DNA of 64,000 nt from Dyadobacter sp. CY343 (GCF_021390335.1 NZ_JAJUXK010000004.1:1178001-1242000); one strand, 5' to 3'; counted from the first letter of the stretch, positions 36,576 to 45,494 are shown. Notes: generated from the sequence alone by a model not told the origin. Made by a program: numbers and translations.

Positions 36576-38012
36576 ATGAAAGACAAGCATTCAGAAAGCA
36601 ACCAAGACAGGCGATCATTTCTAAAAACGACTGCAAAAGGTACAGCGGGCATTATCGCCGCTTCCATGTTCCCGACCATTGTTCCTTCAAGTGTTTTTGG
36701 TAAAAGTGCGCCGAGCAATAAGATCAACATCGGACAGATCGGTTTTGGCCGGATCGGCTCTTCGCACGATTTGCCGGAAGTGATCAAAAATGAAGCTGCG
36801 CACGTGATCGCAGTGGCAGATCTGGATAAAAATCGCCTTGCAAAAGGGAAAGTTTGGATCGAGAAAAAATACGCGGAGCGGACAGGTAAGGAGAATTATC
36901 TCGAAGTAAAAACCTATGACGATTACCACGAATTGCTCGCCAGAAAGGATATTGACGCGGTAATTATCAGTACGCCCGACCACTGGCACGCGCAGCCTGC
37001 GATGGAGGCGGCTGTGGCCGGGAAGCACATTTACATGCAAAAACCAACTTCCCTCACGATCAAGGAAGGCCGGCAAATGGCAGATATGATCAAGAAAAAG
37101 GGCGTGATCTTTCAGCTGGGAAGTCAGCAGCGATCGATTTCTCCGTGGCCGCAATTTAAGCGCACTTGCGAGCTGGTCCGCAATGGGCGCATTGGAAAAT
37201 TGAAGAAAGTATATGTTGGTTTGCCAGGTGATCCTTCCGGTGGAAGTACTGCCAAAATGGAGGTACCGGCAAATCTGAACTACAACATGTGGCTCGGCTC
37301 GACGCCGGAGGTTTTTTACACCCTCGACCGCGTGCATTCACAAACGGATATTAACGACCGGCCGGGCTGGCTGCGTTTGGAGCAATTTGGCGCGGGTATG
37401 ATCACCGGCTGGGGCTCTCACCACCTCGATATTGCCCATTGGGGAATGGATACCGAATTGACTGGACCAATCGAAGTCGAAGGAAAAGCTACTTTCCCGG
37501 CGCAGGGATCGGGTTTGTGGGATGTGCACGGCGATTTTATGGTAAATGCCAAATATGCCAATGGCGTTGAAATGGAAATTGGAGGTACTAATCCAAACGG
37601 GGTGAAATTCGAAGGTACCGAAGGCTGGATATTCGTTTCCCGCGGGAATGTTGGGGTTACAGCCTCAGACCCGGGTGCGGCGGCTGCCGCCAAAGAAAAC
37701 AAGGCTTTTTACGCCAGTGATCCTAAAATCCTGGGTTCTGTAATTCAGGCAAATGAAATCCATTTATACGAAAGTCCGGAGCAGCACCAGAACTGGATCG
37801 AGAGCATTCAAAGTGGCAAGCAAACGATCAGTCACGCTGAAATCGCCCACCGCTCTTGCTCCGCCTGCCTCCTCGCGCATACTGCGATGAAGTTGCAGCG
37901 CAAACTGAAATGGGATCCGAAAAAGGAGCAATTTATTGGTGATAAGGAGGCGAATGCGATGCTTTCGAGACCGCAACGGGCGCCTTTTGGGACGAATTAT
38001 GTGAAGGGTTGA
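36576..38012 (+). CDS. Tat-exported Gfo/Idh/MocA-family oxidoreductase
   Basis: 478-residue NAD(P)-dependent sugar oxidoreductase. A twin-arginine signal RRSFLKTTAKGTAGIIAAS at residues about 12-30 indicates export with bound cofactor. The Rossmann domain starts NIGQIGFGRIGSSH, and the family motif is QKPTS with the conserved Lys kept. The C-terminal domain has GWGSHHLDIAHWGM, a His-rich active-site region. Members of this group oxidise sugars at C3 or other hydroxyls in periplasmic keto-sugar pathways. The substrate is unknown. It probably works with the ThuA protein upstream. Confidence 0.9.
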   Translation: MKDKHSESNQDRRSFLKTTAKGTAGIIAASMFPTIVPSSVFGKSAPSNKINIGQIGFGRIGSSHDLPEVIKNEAAHVIAVADLDKNRLAKGKVWIEKKYAERTGKENYLEVKTYDDYHELLARKDIDAVIISTPDHWHAQPAMEAAVAGKHIYMQKPTSLTIKEGRQMADMIKKKGVIFQLGSQQRSISPWPQFKRTCELVRNGRIGKLKKVYVGLPGDPSGGSTAKMEVPANLNYNMWLGSTPEVFYTLDRVHSQTDINDRPGWLRLEQFGAGMITGWGSHHLDIAHWGMDTELTGPIEVEGKATFPAQGSGLWDVHGDFMVNAKYANGVEMEIGGTNPNGVKFEGTEGWIFVSRGNVGVTASDPGAAAAAKENKAFYASDPKILGSVIQANEIHLYESPEQHQNWIESIQSGKQTISHAEIAHRSCSACLLAHTAMKLQRKLKWDPKKEQFIGDKEANAMLSRPQRAPFGTNYVKG

Positions 38013-38082
38013 AGTTTGGAGGAAAGGGCGGCCCGCGTAGGGAGGATGGAGGAAGGGAGAATGGATTTTGGATTTTTTTTTG

Positions 38083-38110
38083 CAGGCTTTCCGTTTTGGG
38101 GAGCCTGTTT
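38083..38110 (+). terminator. Possible terminator after the Gfo/Idh gene
   Basis: CAGGCTTTCC (38083-38092) can pair with GGGGAGCCTG (38098-38107) with two G-T pairs, followed by TTT. It is weak but well placed, before the toxin-antitoxin promoter. Confidence 0.4.
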
Positions 38111-38155
38111 GATACCGATGGATAATTAGCGAAAGCCGGAAATAGAAATACTGGT

Positions 38156-38190
38156 TTTGGACGGGTTAAGTTTCTAAATTTGGAAACTTA
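38156..38190 (+). promoter_or_regulatory. Toxin-antitoxin promoter with palindromic operator
   Basis: TAAGTTTC (38167-38174) and GAAACTTA (38183-38190) form a perfect 8-base inverted repeat. The 8 bases between them, TAAATTTG (38175-38182), match the Bacteroidota -7 element TAnnTTTG exactly. A TTTG lies at 38156-38159, with a shortish 15-base spacer. A repressor bound here would block the promoter, as in autoregulated HigBA/RelBE operons. The start codon at 38217 is 26 bases downstream. Confidence 0.65.
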
Positions 38191-38216
38191 GTCCGTTTCT
38201 TTTAACACACTATTTA

Positions 38217-38555
38217 TTGAAAAGTTTTCAAATACTACTGCTGGAAGATGCGGAAGAATTTCTGGCTACACTAACCAGGGAAGCTGCTGCGAAAATTGTT
38301 TTCAACATCTCGCTTGCCCAGAGTACAAATGATCCCAGACTGCTAAAAAAACTGACTGATGAAATCTGGGAATTCCGGACAAGATATCAGGGGCAGCAAA
38401 TCAGACTGCTGGCCTTTTGGGATAAGACCAACAAACAAAAAACGCTGGTAGTAGCGACTCACGGATTTGTAAAGAAAGTCGATAAGGTTCCGGGGAAAGA
38501 GATAAAAAGAGCACTTACAATCAGAAAACAATACTTTGCTCAACTAGACGATTGA
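38217..38555 (+). CDS. HigB-like (phage Gp49/RelE superfamily) toxin
   Basis: 112-residue protein matching the phage-derived Gp49-like/HigB family: an N-terminal helical part, then IWEFRTRYQGQQIRLLAFWDK and LVVATHGFVKKVDKVPGKEIKRAL. The family are ribosome-dependent mRNA endonucleases. The start is TTG at 38217, since no ATG gives the family N-terminus and translation begins MKSFQILLLED. The antitoxin follows 7 bases after the stop, giving the toxin-first order typical of HigBA. A palindromic operator is upstream. Confidence 0.88.
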   Translation: MKSFQILLLEDAEEFLATLTREAAAKIVFNISLAQSTNDPRLLKKLTDEIWEFRTRYQGQQIRLLAFWDKTNKQKTLVVATHGFVKKVDKVPGKEIKRALTIRKQYFAQLDD

Positions 38556-38562
38556 CGATGTT

Positions 38563-38886
38563 ATGACAAAGAAATTAAAGACTTATACGCTGGAAGAAAT
38601 CAAGGACAAATACATAGGAGAAAGCGGAACGCCCGAGCGCGATCAGTTCGAGTATGAATTAAAAATGGAATTAATGGGTCGGATGATAAAAGAGGTCAGG
38701 AAGGAGCGAAAGTTGACGCAAGCCCAGCTTGGAGAGTTGGTGGGGGTCCAAAAAGCCCAGATATCCAAACTGGAAAGCAGTGCTAATAGCGCCACTCTCG
38801 AGACGCTGGTTAGGGTGTTTAAAGCAATGCAGGCTGAGGTCTTTTTTAATATTAAAATCGACAACCATCATCTGCGGCTCTGCTGA
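38563..38886 (+). CDS. XRE-family antitoxin (HigA-like)
   Basis: 107-residue DNA-binding antitoxin. Residues about 40-95 form a Cro/C1-type helix-turn-helix: RKERKLTQAQLGELVGVQKAQISKLES. The N-terminal 40 residues are charged and may bind the toxin. It is expected to neutralise the upstream toxin and bind the inverted repeat at 38167-38190 to repress the operon. It ends 9 bases before the convergent AraC gene. Confidence 0.9.
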   Translation: MTKKLKTYTLEEIKDKYIGESGTPERDQFEYELKMELMGRMIKEVRKERKLTQAQLGELVGVQKAQISKLESSANSATLETLVRVFKAMQAEVFFNIKIDNHHLRLC

Positions 38887-38895
38887 TCATTTGAC

Positions 38896-39756
38896 TCAGT
38901 AATTCCCTTTATACTCCCGCGGCGTATGCCCGATGTATTTTTTGAAATTTCTATTAAAATTGGATAAGGAGTCGAAGCCGCTGTCGTAGGCGATTTGGGC
39001 GATGGTCCATTTGTCTTCTAAGAGCAATTTACAGGCGTGGCCGATGCGAATTTCATTGACGAAATCGATGAAAGTTTTGTTGGCGCGCGCTTTGAAATAC
39101 CGGCAAAATGCAGCCTCCGTCATACCGGCAAGCGACGCTACGTCGCCGAGCCTGATCTCCTGGAAAAAGTGCTGCAATACGTAATCGTGTACTTTCTGCA
39201 TTCGCTCCGTTTCCGAAACTTTGTAGGTATTGACGTATCCGTAACTCGAAATCGGCGAGCCGCCTGGTTCGTGTGCGAGCTTGTCGAGCAGGGTCAGTAG
39301 CTTTAAAATGCTTTTGAAACCTTCTGTGTTAGTTTGCGTCAGAAGTTCTTCGCGGATGTGATCGCGGAGTGCGCCTTTGTATTCGATCCCTCTTTTTGAA
39401 TCCAGTAATAATTGTCGCAGACCGAGCATTTCGGGTTTTTCTAAAAAATCTTTTCCCAAAAAATCTTCCTGGAAGTATAGTACCACACCGTGCGTGATCA
39501 AATCGGAGCCTGTTTCGAAGTACGCAGGGTCGCTGCGCCAGAGGTGCGGCACGTCGGGACCGAGGAAAACGGTGTCGCCGGGACCGAAAGTTTGAATGGA
39601 ATCGCCGATCAATCGCTTGCCTGTTCCTTCCAGTACCGTGAAGAGCTGGTAATGCGGGTGGAAATGCCAGTTCGGATCAAAATGCGGCGCTTTTAACTCC
39701 TGCACAGTGACGGTATGAACCTGACTTTCGATGTTTTTATGGATTGGTGCCTTCAA
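38896..39756 (-). CDS. AraC-family transcriptional regulator with cupin sensor
   Basis: 286 residues. Residues about 15-110 form a cupin-type ligand domain (FHPHYQLFTVLEGTGKRLIGD, FLGPDVPHLW). Residues about 185-286 form the double AraC helix-turn-helix (AAFCRYFKARANKTF, then FDSLSNFNRNFKKYIGHTPREY). The only plausible start is TTG at 39756, because an in-frame TAA lies 12 bases upstream with no ATG between. It resembles the regulator at 55763, also cupin plus AraC. The target is unknown; nearby candidates are the epimerase and lipoprotein genes on the other side of a 259-base gap. Confidence 0.9.
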   Translation of the reverse strand: MKAPIHKNIESQVHTVTVQELKAPHFDPNWHFHPHYQLFTVLEGTGKRLIGDSIQTFGPGDTVFLGPDVPHLWRSDPAYFETGSDLITHGVVLYFQEDFLGKDFLEKPEMLGLRQLLLDSKRGIEYKGALRDHIREELLTQTNTEGFKSILKLLTLLDKLAHEPGGSPISSYGYVNTYKVSETERMQKVHDYVLQHFFQEIRLGDVASLAGMTEAAFCRYFKARANKTFIDFVNEIRIGHACKLLLEDKWTIAQIAYDSGFDSLSNFNRNFKKYIGHTPREYKGNY

Positions 39757-40015
39757 TGCTATGCCTTAATTTTTACATCAATATTAAAGTATAAGCGAAA
39801 TTAATATCAAAATATGATTAGTTCTCATTTTTACTCAATTCATTTCATTTAGTAAATGGTAAAAGAACTCGCTCATATTTACGTTAAATATCAGTAAGTC
39901 TGGACCCGCGTGGCTGGCATAATTTTTTCATACTCTGGTAGCCGAAACGAAAGTTTCCAACTGATTTCACCGTGAATATGTCCCTTAATAACAATTTTGA
40001 AGATTCGTTACCTCT

Positions 40016-40444
40016 ATGAAAAAAGCGCTACAATTGGCAGTATTCGTACTGTCCGTTTCTCTCTTAACCAGTTGTGGAAAAACGACCACAATCAATAGTA
40101 ATATGGAATTGACCGGCAAGTGGCAGCTGGAAAGTATTGTGCAGGAAAACGATACGATCAAGAAACCAGCGCTACAAAAAGGCGCGTTTGAAGTAAGTCT
40201 CAACTTTAAAGAAAAAGGCGAACTGGAAGGAACTTCATCGACCAATTACCTGACAGGATTTTACGAAACCGCGCAGCAAAATACGATTCAACTTGGCGGA
40301 GGAGGCACAGAACGGACTGAAACTTCGTGGGGAAATTTGTTCGTGAATGCATTACCAAGTGTGAATATGTATGATTTGAAACCAAACAAGCTGGTTTTGT
40401 ATTACGATAACAATAGTGCACTGATCTTCGCAAGAGCACAATAA
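40016..40444 (+). CDS. Small lipoprotein, lipocalin/META-like
   Basis: 142 residues with signal MKKALQLAVFVLSVSLLTSC and lipobox Cys at residue 20. The mature part starts with LTGKWQLESIV and alternates short strands (FEVSLNFKEKGELEG, LYYDNNSALIFA), like lipocalin-like DUF or META-domain lipoproteins of Bacteroidota. These often protect the envelope or bind small ligands, but no function is known for this one. It is monocistronic, with a terminator right after. Confidence 0.75.
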   Translation: MKKALQLAVFVLSVSLLTSCGKTTTINSNMELTGKWQLESIVQENDTIKKPALQKGAFEVSLNFKEKGELEGTSSTNYLTGFYETAQQNTIQLGGGGTERTETSWGNLFVNALPSVNMYDLKPNKLVLYYDNNSALIFARAQ

Positions 40445-40463
40445 CAGCGATATTTTAAGAGCA

Positions 40464-40499
40464 GAAAGCAATCTTGGTCAAACTAAGGTTGCTTTTTTT
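40464..40499 (+). terminator. Terminator after the small lipoprotein gene
   Basis: AAAGCAATCTT (40465-40475) pairs with AAGGTTGCTTT (to about 40494), apart from one mismatch, and is followed by further T residues. Confidence 0.8.
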
Positions 40500-40636
40500 A
40501 TGCGCGCTTCTCATCATTATTCCTATTTTACCACCGGATATATCAATAACCGACCAAAACTCGTCAAATCACGGAACAGGTTCGGGGCTGGTTTATCGTA
40601 AGATTGTCGTATACATTACCGCAAAATGGAATTTTG

Positions 40637-41461
40637 ATGAAATTTAGCATGAACCTTCTCCTTTGGGGAAATCAAATTGATGAAAGCCTTTTTCCAACCC
40701 TGGAACTGATCAAAGAAATTGGTTTTGACGGCGTTGAAGTTCCCATTTTTAATACCAATCCTGAACACTGGTTTAGCTTCCGTAAAAAGCTGGATTCACT
40801 CGGTCTTGCATGTGAAACGGATACCATTTGCGGCCCGTCCGAAAACCTGATCAGCGCCGATCCTGCCATGCGGCGGCACACGATTGACCATTTGAAAAGT
40901 GTACTCGATTGCTCCCTGGTACTGGGCGCCACCAAGTTAATGGGGCCTTACCACTCTGCATTGGGCGTTTTTACCGGTCAGCCCGCTACGCAGGAAGAGT
41001 GGCAGTGGGGCATTGAAGGAATTCGCGAAGTGGCTGACTATGCCGAATCACTTGATATTACATTGGGACTGGAATACCTGAACCGTTTTGAAATGTACCT
41101 CACCAGCTGCGGCGATGAGCTGATCCGGTTTGTGAATGAAGTAAACCACCCGAACTGCACGATTATGTTCGATACTTTCCACGCCAATATTGAAGAGAAG
41201 AACATTGGCGACACGATCAGGAAAGCAGGTAACCGCATTTCATTTATACAATTATCCGAAAACGACCGCTCTACCCCCGGGAAAGGGAATGTGGATTGGG
41301 AGGGTGTTTTCAAATCGATCAAAGACATTAATTACGACGGGTGGCTGAGCATTGAAGCATTCAGTCCAAAATTGCCGGTAGCCAATATCTGGCGCAAAAT
41401 GTTCGATTCCGAAGAACAGCTCATGCGCGACGGGCTTTCTTTTATAAAGGCCAATATGTAG
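40637..41461 (+). CDS. Xylose-isomerase-like TIM barrel, D-tagatose 3-epimerase type
   Basis: 274-residue sugar epimerase/isomerase, cytoplasmic. ATG at 40637 (MKFSMNLLLWG) is preferred to TTG at 40604. Similarity to D-psicose/D-tagatose 3-epimerases is clear: GLEYLNRFE with the metal Glu, MFDTFHANIEE with the metal Asp, ENDRSTPGKG, and IEAF with the last Glu. The His expected before SENDR is Gln here (FIQLSEND), which may change metal binding. No co-directional gene is close, so it may be a single-gene unit; a 24-base inverted repeat lies just after its stop. Confidence 0.82.
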   Translation: MKFSMNLLLWGNQIDESLFPTLELIKEIGFDGVEVPIFNTNPEHWFSFRKKLDSLGLACETDTICGPSENLISADPAMRRHTIDHLKSVLDCSLVLGATKLMGPYHSALGVFTGQPATQEEWQWGIEGIREVADYAESLDITLGLEYLNRFEMYLTSCGDELIRFVNEVNHPNCTIMFDTFHANIEEKNIGDTIRKAGNRISFIQLSENDRSTPGKGNVDWEGVFKSIKDINYDGWLSIEAFSPKLPVANIWRKMFDSEEQLMRDGLSFIKANM

Positions 41462-41468
41462 CGATTGC

Positions 41469-41531
41469 AATATGTGTTTGATCAGAAAAATTAGAATTTA
41501 TTAAACAAATTTCTCTGGCCAAACACATATT
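41469..41531. repeat. Long inverted repeat after the epimerase gene
   Basis: Left arm 41469-41492 and right arm 41508-41531 are each 24 bases and pair at 21 positions around a 15-base loop. The outer 12 bases, AATATGTGTTTG, are perfectly matched. It starts 7 bases after a stop codon, so it may end transcription although the T-run is poor. It also lies 88 bases before a TonB receptor gene and could be an operator. Confidence 0.7.
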
Positions 41532-41618
41532 TAACCAAATCTGCTGTTTCATTATTTCGTATTAGTCTAAATAAGTATACTTTTATCCTCGATTTAAGTA
41601 TCTCATTTAACCTCAACT

Positions 41619-44096
41619 ATGCGAATACCTTCTTTACTATTCTTCATTATATTGACCGGCTTCGTCGCGAAAGCGCAGACTGGTACCATAAAAGGTCAGA
41701 TCAAAACGGCCGCGGGCGTGCCTGCTGAGTACATTAATATCATTTTAAAAGGTACCGGCAAAGGCACTGTCACCACTTCTACCGGCGAATTCGAATTTAA
41801 TGAGCTGCCTGCGGGCACATATCAGCTAGTTGGAACAGGAGTTGGCTACAAACGAATAGACCACACCGTTTCAGTAAAATCCGGCGAAACAATTAGTCTT
41901 GAACTGAATATTTCAGAAGCTGCTCAAGAACTTCAAACTGTTGAAATATTAGGTAACAAGGAGACTACTTACAAAAATGATCTCTCTTTTATCGGCAGTA
42001 AAACAGGTACTCCGATCAAGGAAGTGCCGCAGGCGATCAGCTACATTACCAAGGAAGTAATGCGGGATCAGGGCACTTTTCTAATGGGCGACGCGGTGAA
42101 GAATATGAGTGGGGTAAATCAGTTTACGTTTTATGACGACCTTACAATCAGGGGTTTCCGGATGAATGGAGGAAGTACTACCCAGCTCGTAAATGGACTG
42201 AGAACTTTTTCAGGTTTTTGGAAACAACCTCCCGTGAACTACCTGGAAAGAGTGGAAGTAATCAAAGGTGCAGCTTCGGCTCTGTACGGGAATACCTCTC
42301 CCGGCGGCACCATCAATAGGGTGACTAAAAAGCCACTTGATACACCGCAGAAGTCACTTTCATTTACCACCGGTAGCTTTAATACGTTAAGAATGCTGGC
42401 GGATTTTACGGGTCCGATGAATGAGAAAAAGACTTTGCTTTATAGGCTCAATGTCGGTTATAACAATGCACAGAACTTTCGGAACCTGCAATTTGACAAA
42501 AATATCATCGTAGCTCCGTCGGTTTCTTTCCTGCCTACTGAGAAGACGCGGATTAATTTCGATATGGTGTACAACCGGTCTAACAGCCGGCTGGATCGCG
42601 GACAGTCGGTGAAGGGAAATGACCTGTATTCGAGCTCGATTAAAACTTCGCTCAATGCGGTCAATGATTATCTGAATGAGGAAACTTACCTGATCACAAC
42701 TTCTCTGAACCACCAGTTTACCCAAAATACTTCCTTTAACGTTGCCTACCTGCGTACAGGCTACACGGAAGATCTGCTCGAACACCGGAGCAGTAATGTG
42801 AATGCGGTGGATTCAGCTGGTAATGCAATCGAAAATCTGGTTGCGCGCCAGGTATTTGTACGTAAGACGAAGTCGTTTATGGACAATGTTTCGCTGTTTT
42901 TTAACCATAACTTCTATACCGGAATCGCTGAGCACAAGCTGGTTGCGGGTTACGATTACATCCAATCTTCTACCCCAAAAGGGTCAGGACAGCAGACTGC
43001 AAATGGATATTTGCTGAAAGCGGGTGGCGCGGCGGCTTACAATGCAAAACAGCCAGAGCGGTTTGTCTTTTATAACTATACTGAGAATGGGGTTACCCGC
43101 AGCATTCCGAAGCCCAACATTTCACACTATGATCTGACACTCCAAAACAACAATCTGGAAGATCCTACCAAGTACACTTATAATGTGGTCACTAATGCAT
43201 CTACCACGCCGGTAATGTACCAGCTGCACGGTTTGTATTTGCAGGAACAATTGAAGATCAACAGGTTGCAGATTCTGCTGGGACTGCGCTACGATACTTA
43301 CATTGACAAGAAGAACTATACCAAAAACGACGAAACCAATGTAACCCAGCACGCACTTTTGCCGCGCATCGGGGCTGTGTATACGTTGACCAACAATGTG
43401 AACATTTACGGTACTTATACCAAAGGTTATAACCCGCAGGATGCGGTGGTACAAAGTGATCCGCTTTCCGGCGGACCTTTTGACCCGATCCGTAGCAGTC
43501 TGGCCGAAGCCGGTTTGAAAACCGAGTGGCTCGATGGTCGCTTGACTGCGAATGCATCCTTTTACCAGATCGTGCAAACCAATACGCTTTATTCGGCGAA
43601 TGCCGCTGAAAACCCAAACCTTCAAACGCAGATTGGCGAGGAAAAGGCAAAAGGAGTTGAATTTGACGTGACGGGGAATATTTTGCCAAACTGGAATATC
43701 ATCGTTGCTTACAGTTACAATGATGCCAAGATTACCGACGCTGGTTCGCGGGCGGCTGATCAGGCAGTGGTGAATTTGCAAAAACCGAATGCGCCTAAAA
43801 ATCAGGGCAGTATCTGGACGAAATATACTTTTGTAAATGCCGGTCTCAATGGACTGGGGCTTGGCTTGGGCAGCAACTATGTGGGCGAGCGTAATTTGTC
43901 GATCAACAATGCGCAGACTGTACCTGCTTACACGCTTTTGAATGCTGCGATTTATTACAAAATCGACAAATTTCAGTTCCAGGTTAATCTCAACAATGTA
44001 ACCAACAAAACGTATTGGGTGGGCGGCTACGATTACCTCCGGTTGTTCCCGGGCTCGCCACGTAATTTCCTGGCGACTATTGCATATACCTTTTAA
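41619..44096 (+). CDS. TonB-dependent siderophore receptor
   Basis: 825-residue outer-membrane channel. Signal peptide (about 1-20, AKAQ), a carboxypeptidase-regulatory-like beta domain (about 22-100, typical of Bacteroidota receptors), then a plug starting near KEVPQAISYITKEVMRDQGT and containing LTIRGFRMNGG and GAASALYGNTSPGGTIN, then a 22-strand barrel ending in FLATIAYTF with a terminal Phe. The plug signatures match FhuA/FoxA-type ferric-siderophore receptors. A PepSY membrane protein starts 27 bases downstream, which supports iron uptake. Iron control is expected, but no Fur box was identified by eye. Confidence 0.92.
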   Translation: MRIPSLLFFIILTGFVAKAQTGTIKGQIKTAAGVPAEYINIILKGTGKGTVTTSTGEFEFNELPAGTYQLVGTGVGYKRIDHTVSVKSGETISLELNISEAAQELQTVEILGNKETTYKNDLSFIGSKTGTPIKEVPQAISYITKEVMRDQGTFLMGDAVKNMSGVNQFTFYDDLTIRGFRMNGGSTTQLVNGLRTFSGFWKQPPVNYLERVEVIKGAASALYGNTSPGGTINRVTKKPLDTPQKSLSFTTGSFNTLRMLADFTGPMNEKKTLLYRLNVGYNNAQNFRNLQFDKNIIVAPSVSFLPTEKTRINFDMVYNRSNSRLDRGQSVKGNDLYSSSIKTSLNAVNDYLNEETYLITTSLNHQFTQNTSFNVAYLRTGYTEDLLEHRSSNVNAVDSAGNAIENLVARQVFVRKTKSFMDNVSLFFNHNFYTGIAEHKLVAGYDYIQSSTPKGSGQQTANGYLLKAGGAAAYNAKQPERFVFYNYTENGVTRSIPKPNISHYDLTLQNNNLEDPTKYTYNVVTNASTTPVMYQLHGLYLQEQLKINRLQILLGLRYDTYIDKKNYTKNDETNVTQHALLPRIGAVYTLTNNVNIYGTYTKGYNPQDAVVQSDPLSGGPFDPIRSSLAEAGLKTEWLDGRLTANASFYQIVQTNTLYSANAAENPNLQTQIGEEKAKGVEFDVTGNILPNWNIIVAYSYNDAKITDAGSRAADQAVVNLQKPNAPKNQGSIWTKYTFVNAGLNGLGLGLGSNYVGERNLSINNAQTVPAYTLLNAAIYYKIDKFQFQVNLNNVTNKTYWVGGYDYLRLFPGSPRNFLATIAYTF

Positions 44097-44123
44097 TGTA
44101 AGCTACTTATCTGAACCAAAAGC

Positions 44124-45296
44124 GTGAAAAAAGCTTTCAAGAAAATTGCGTCGCAACTGCATTTATGGCTGGGGATTATCTCCGGCCTTGTGGTTTTTGT
44201 AGTGGCTCTGACAGGCTGCATTCTCGTTTTTGAGGATGAGCTGGAACCGGTTCTTTACCCCGACTTTCATGTGGTAAAGGCGAATGCAGGCGAGAGAAGG
44301 TTACCTCTGGATCATCTAAAAAGCATTATCGCCTACAAATTCCCGAAGAACAAAATCCAGCGCATCACCATCGAGCCGGATCATGAGCGGACAATTATTT
44401 TCAATCTCAAAACGAAGGAAAAAGAAGGATTATCGGCTGCAATCGATCCTTTTACCGGTCGGATAACAGCTGTTCGAGACGAACACGAAGCGTTTTTTGG
44501 TGTAGTACTCCGGCTGCACCGGTACCTTTGTCTGGAAGATACCGGCAAAGTGATCACAGGCATTTCCTGCGTCATGTTTCTAGTGATTATGATTACCGGA
44601 CTCGTACTTTGGTGGCCAAACAGAAAGAACCAGAAGCAGCGTTTTCGCATTAAATGGGACGCGAAGTTCAAGCGGCTGAACTGGGACCTGCACGCAGTTT
44701 TTGGCTTTTACGTACTCCCCTTCATTTTCCTGATTGCAGCGACGGGGCTGGTTTGGAGTTACAAATGGGTGAACAATCTAATCTACCTCGCATTCGACGG
44801 AAAGCCGCAGGTAATTCGCGAAGCGCCCGCCAATATCTCGCTGAATGGAGCAGAAAACGATTATTTGCTTGAAAAGATATTAGCCGAAACCAACAGTCAG
44901 TTACCCAACCCGGGCCGAATTCTTTTTACAATGCCTAAGACAGACAGCTTGTCTATCACAGTTTCAAAAGTCGACGACAACGCCGCTGTAAGTAACATTG
45001 TAAGCTTTCTTTATTTCGATAAAAATAATGGAAACCTCGTTTCAAAGCGACTCTACGAAAACGAATCCCGCGGCATGAAAGCACGCAGGCTGGTTTACCC
45101 GATCCACACTGGCAACATCTGGGGTTTACCCACTAAGATCATCGCATTTGTAGTTGCGCTTATTGCCGCGAGCCTGCCTGTTACAGGGGTGATTATCTGG
45201 CTTGGGAAGAAGGTGAAGGGGAAGAAGAAGGTGCGCGGAATGAAGGTGGCGGAGGAGAATGAAGATGGGTTGGTGAGGCGGCGGGTGGTGGTATGA
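44124..45296 (+). CDS. PepSY-associated membrane protein, likely ferric-siderophore reductase-like
   Basis: 390 residues with four membrane helices and periplasmic PepSY regions. The N-terminal helix has LHLWLGIISGLVVFVVALTG; HRYLCLED, WWPNRKNQK and LHAVFGFYVLPFIFLIAATG carry conserved His residues that may bind heme, as in FpvG/PiuB-like proteins. The last 25 residues are very basic. The start is GTG at 44124, 27 bases after the siderophore receptor. It probably reduces or helps release iron taken up by that receptor. A perfect hairpin terminator follows. Confidence 0.87.
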   Translation: MKKAFKKIASQLHLWLGIISGLVVFVVALTGCILVFEDELEPVLYPDFHVVKANAGERRLPLDHLKSIIAYKFPKNKIQRITIEPDHERTIIFNLKTKEKEGLSAAIDPFTGRITAVRDEHEAFFGVVLRLHRYLCLEDTGKVITGISCVMFLVIMITGLVLWWPNRKNQKQRFRIKWDAKFKRLNWDLHAVFGFYVLPFIFLIAATGLVWSYKWVNNLIYLAFDGKPQVIREAPANISLNGAENDYLLEKILAETNSQLPNPGRILFTMPKTDSLSITVSKVDDNAAVSNIVSFLYFDKNNGNLVSKRLYENESRGMKARRLVYPIHTGNIWGLPTKIIAFVVALIAASLPVTGVIIWLGKKVKGKKKVRGMKVAEENEDGLVRRRVVV

Positions 45297-45300
45297 GTTA

Positions 45301-45331
45301 GAAAAATATGGAATCAGGTTCCATATTTTTC
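45301..45331 (+). terminator. Terminator after the PepSY gene
   Basis: GAAAAATATGGAA (45301-45313) pairs perfectly with TTCCATATTTTTC (45319-45331) around a 5-base loop; the right arm ends in a T-run. Confidence 0.85.
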
Positions 45332-45454
45332 CGGTTTTTGTTTGCGAATATCCAGCGTGATACCGTTTATTCTGTAAAAACCACCCTTGAATAATTGCTT
45401 CCAAGGATGCAGAGTACGGCTGAGCTAATCCATTAACCTTTACTGGAATAAATG

Positions 45455-45490
45455 TCCGGACTGTTCGGATATTATTAAGTTATAACTTAA
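45455..45490 (+). promoter_or_regulatory. Two palindromic operator-like sites before the second toxin-antitoxin pair
   Basis: TCCGGACTGTTCGGA (45455-45469) is a 15-base palindrome with one mismatched pair. TTAAGTTATAACTTAA (45475-45490) is a perfect 16-base palindrome that ends 4 bases before the ATG at 45495. Such positions suit autoregulation by the XRE antitoxin encoded downstream. Confidence 0.55.
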
Positions 45491-45494
45491 CTTT

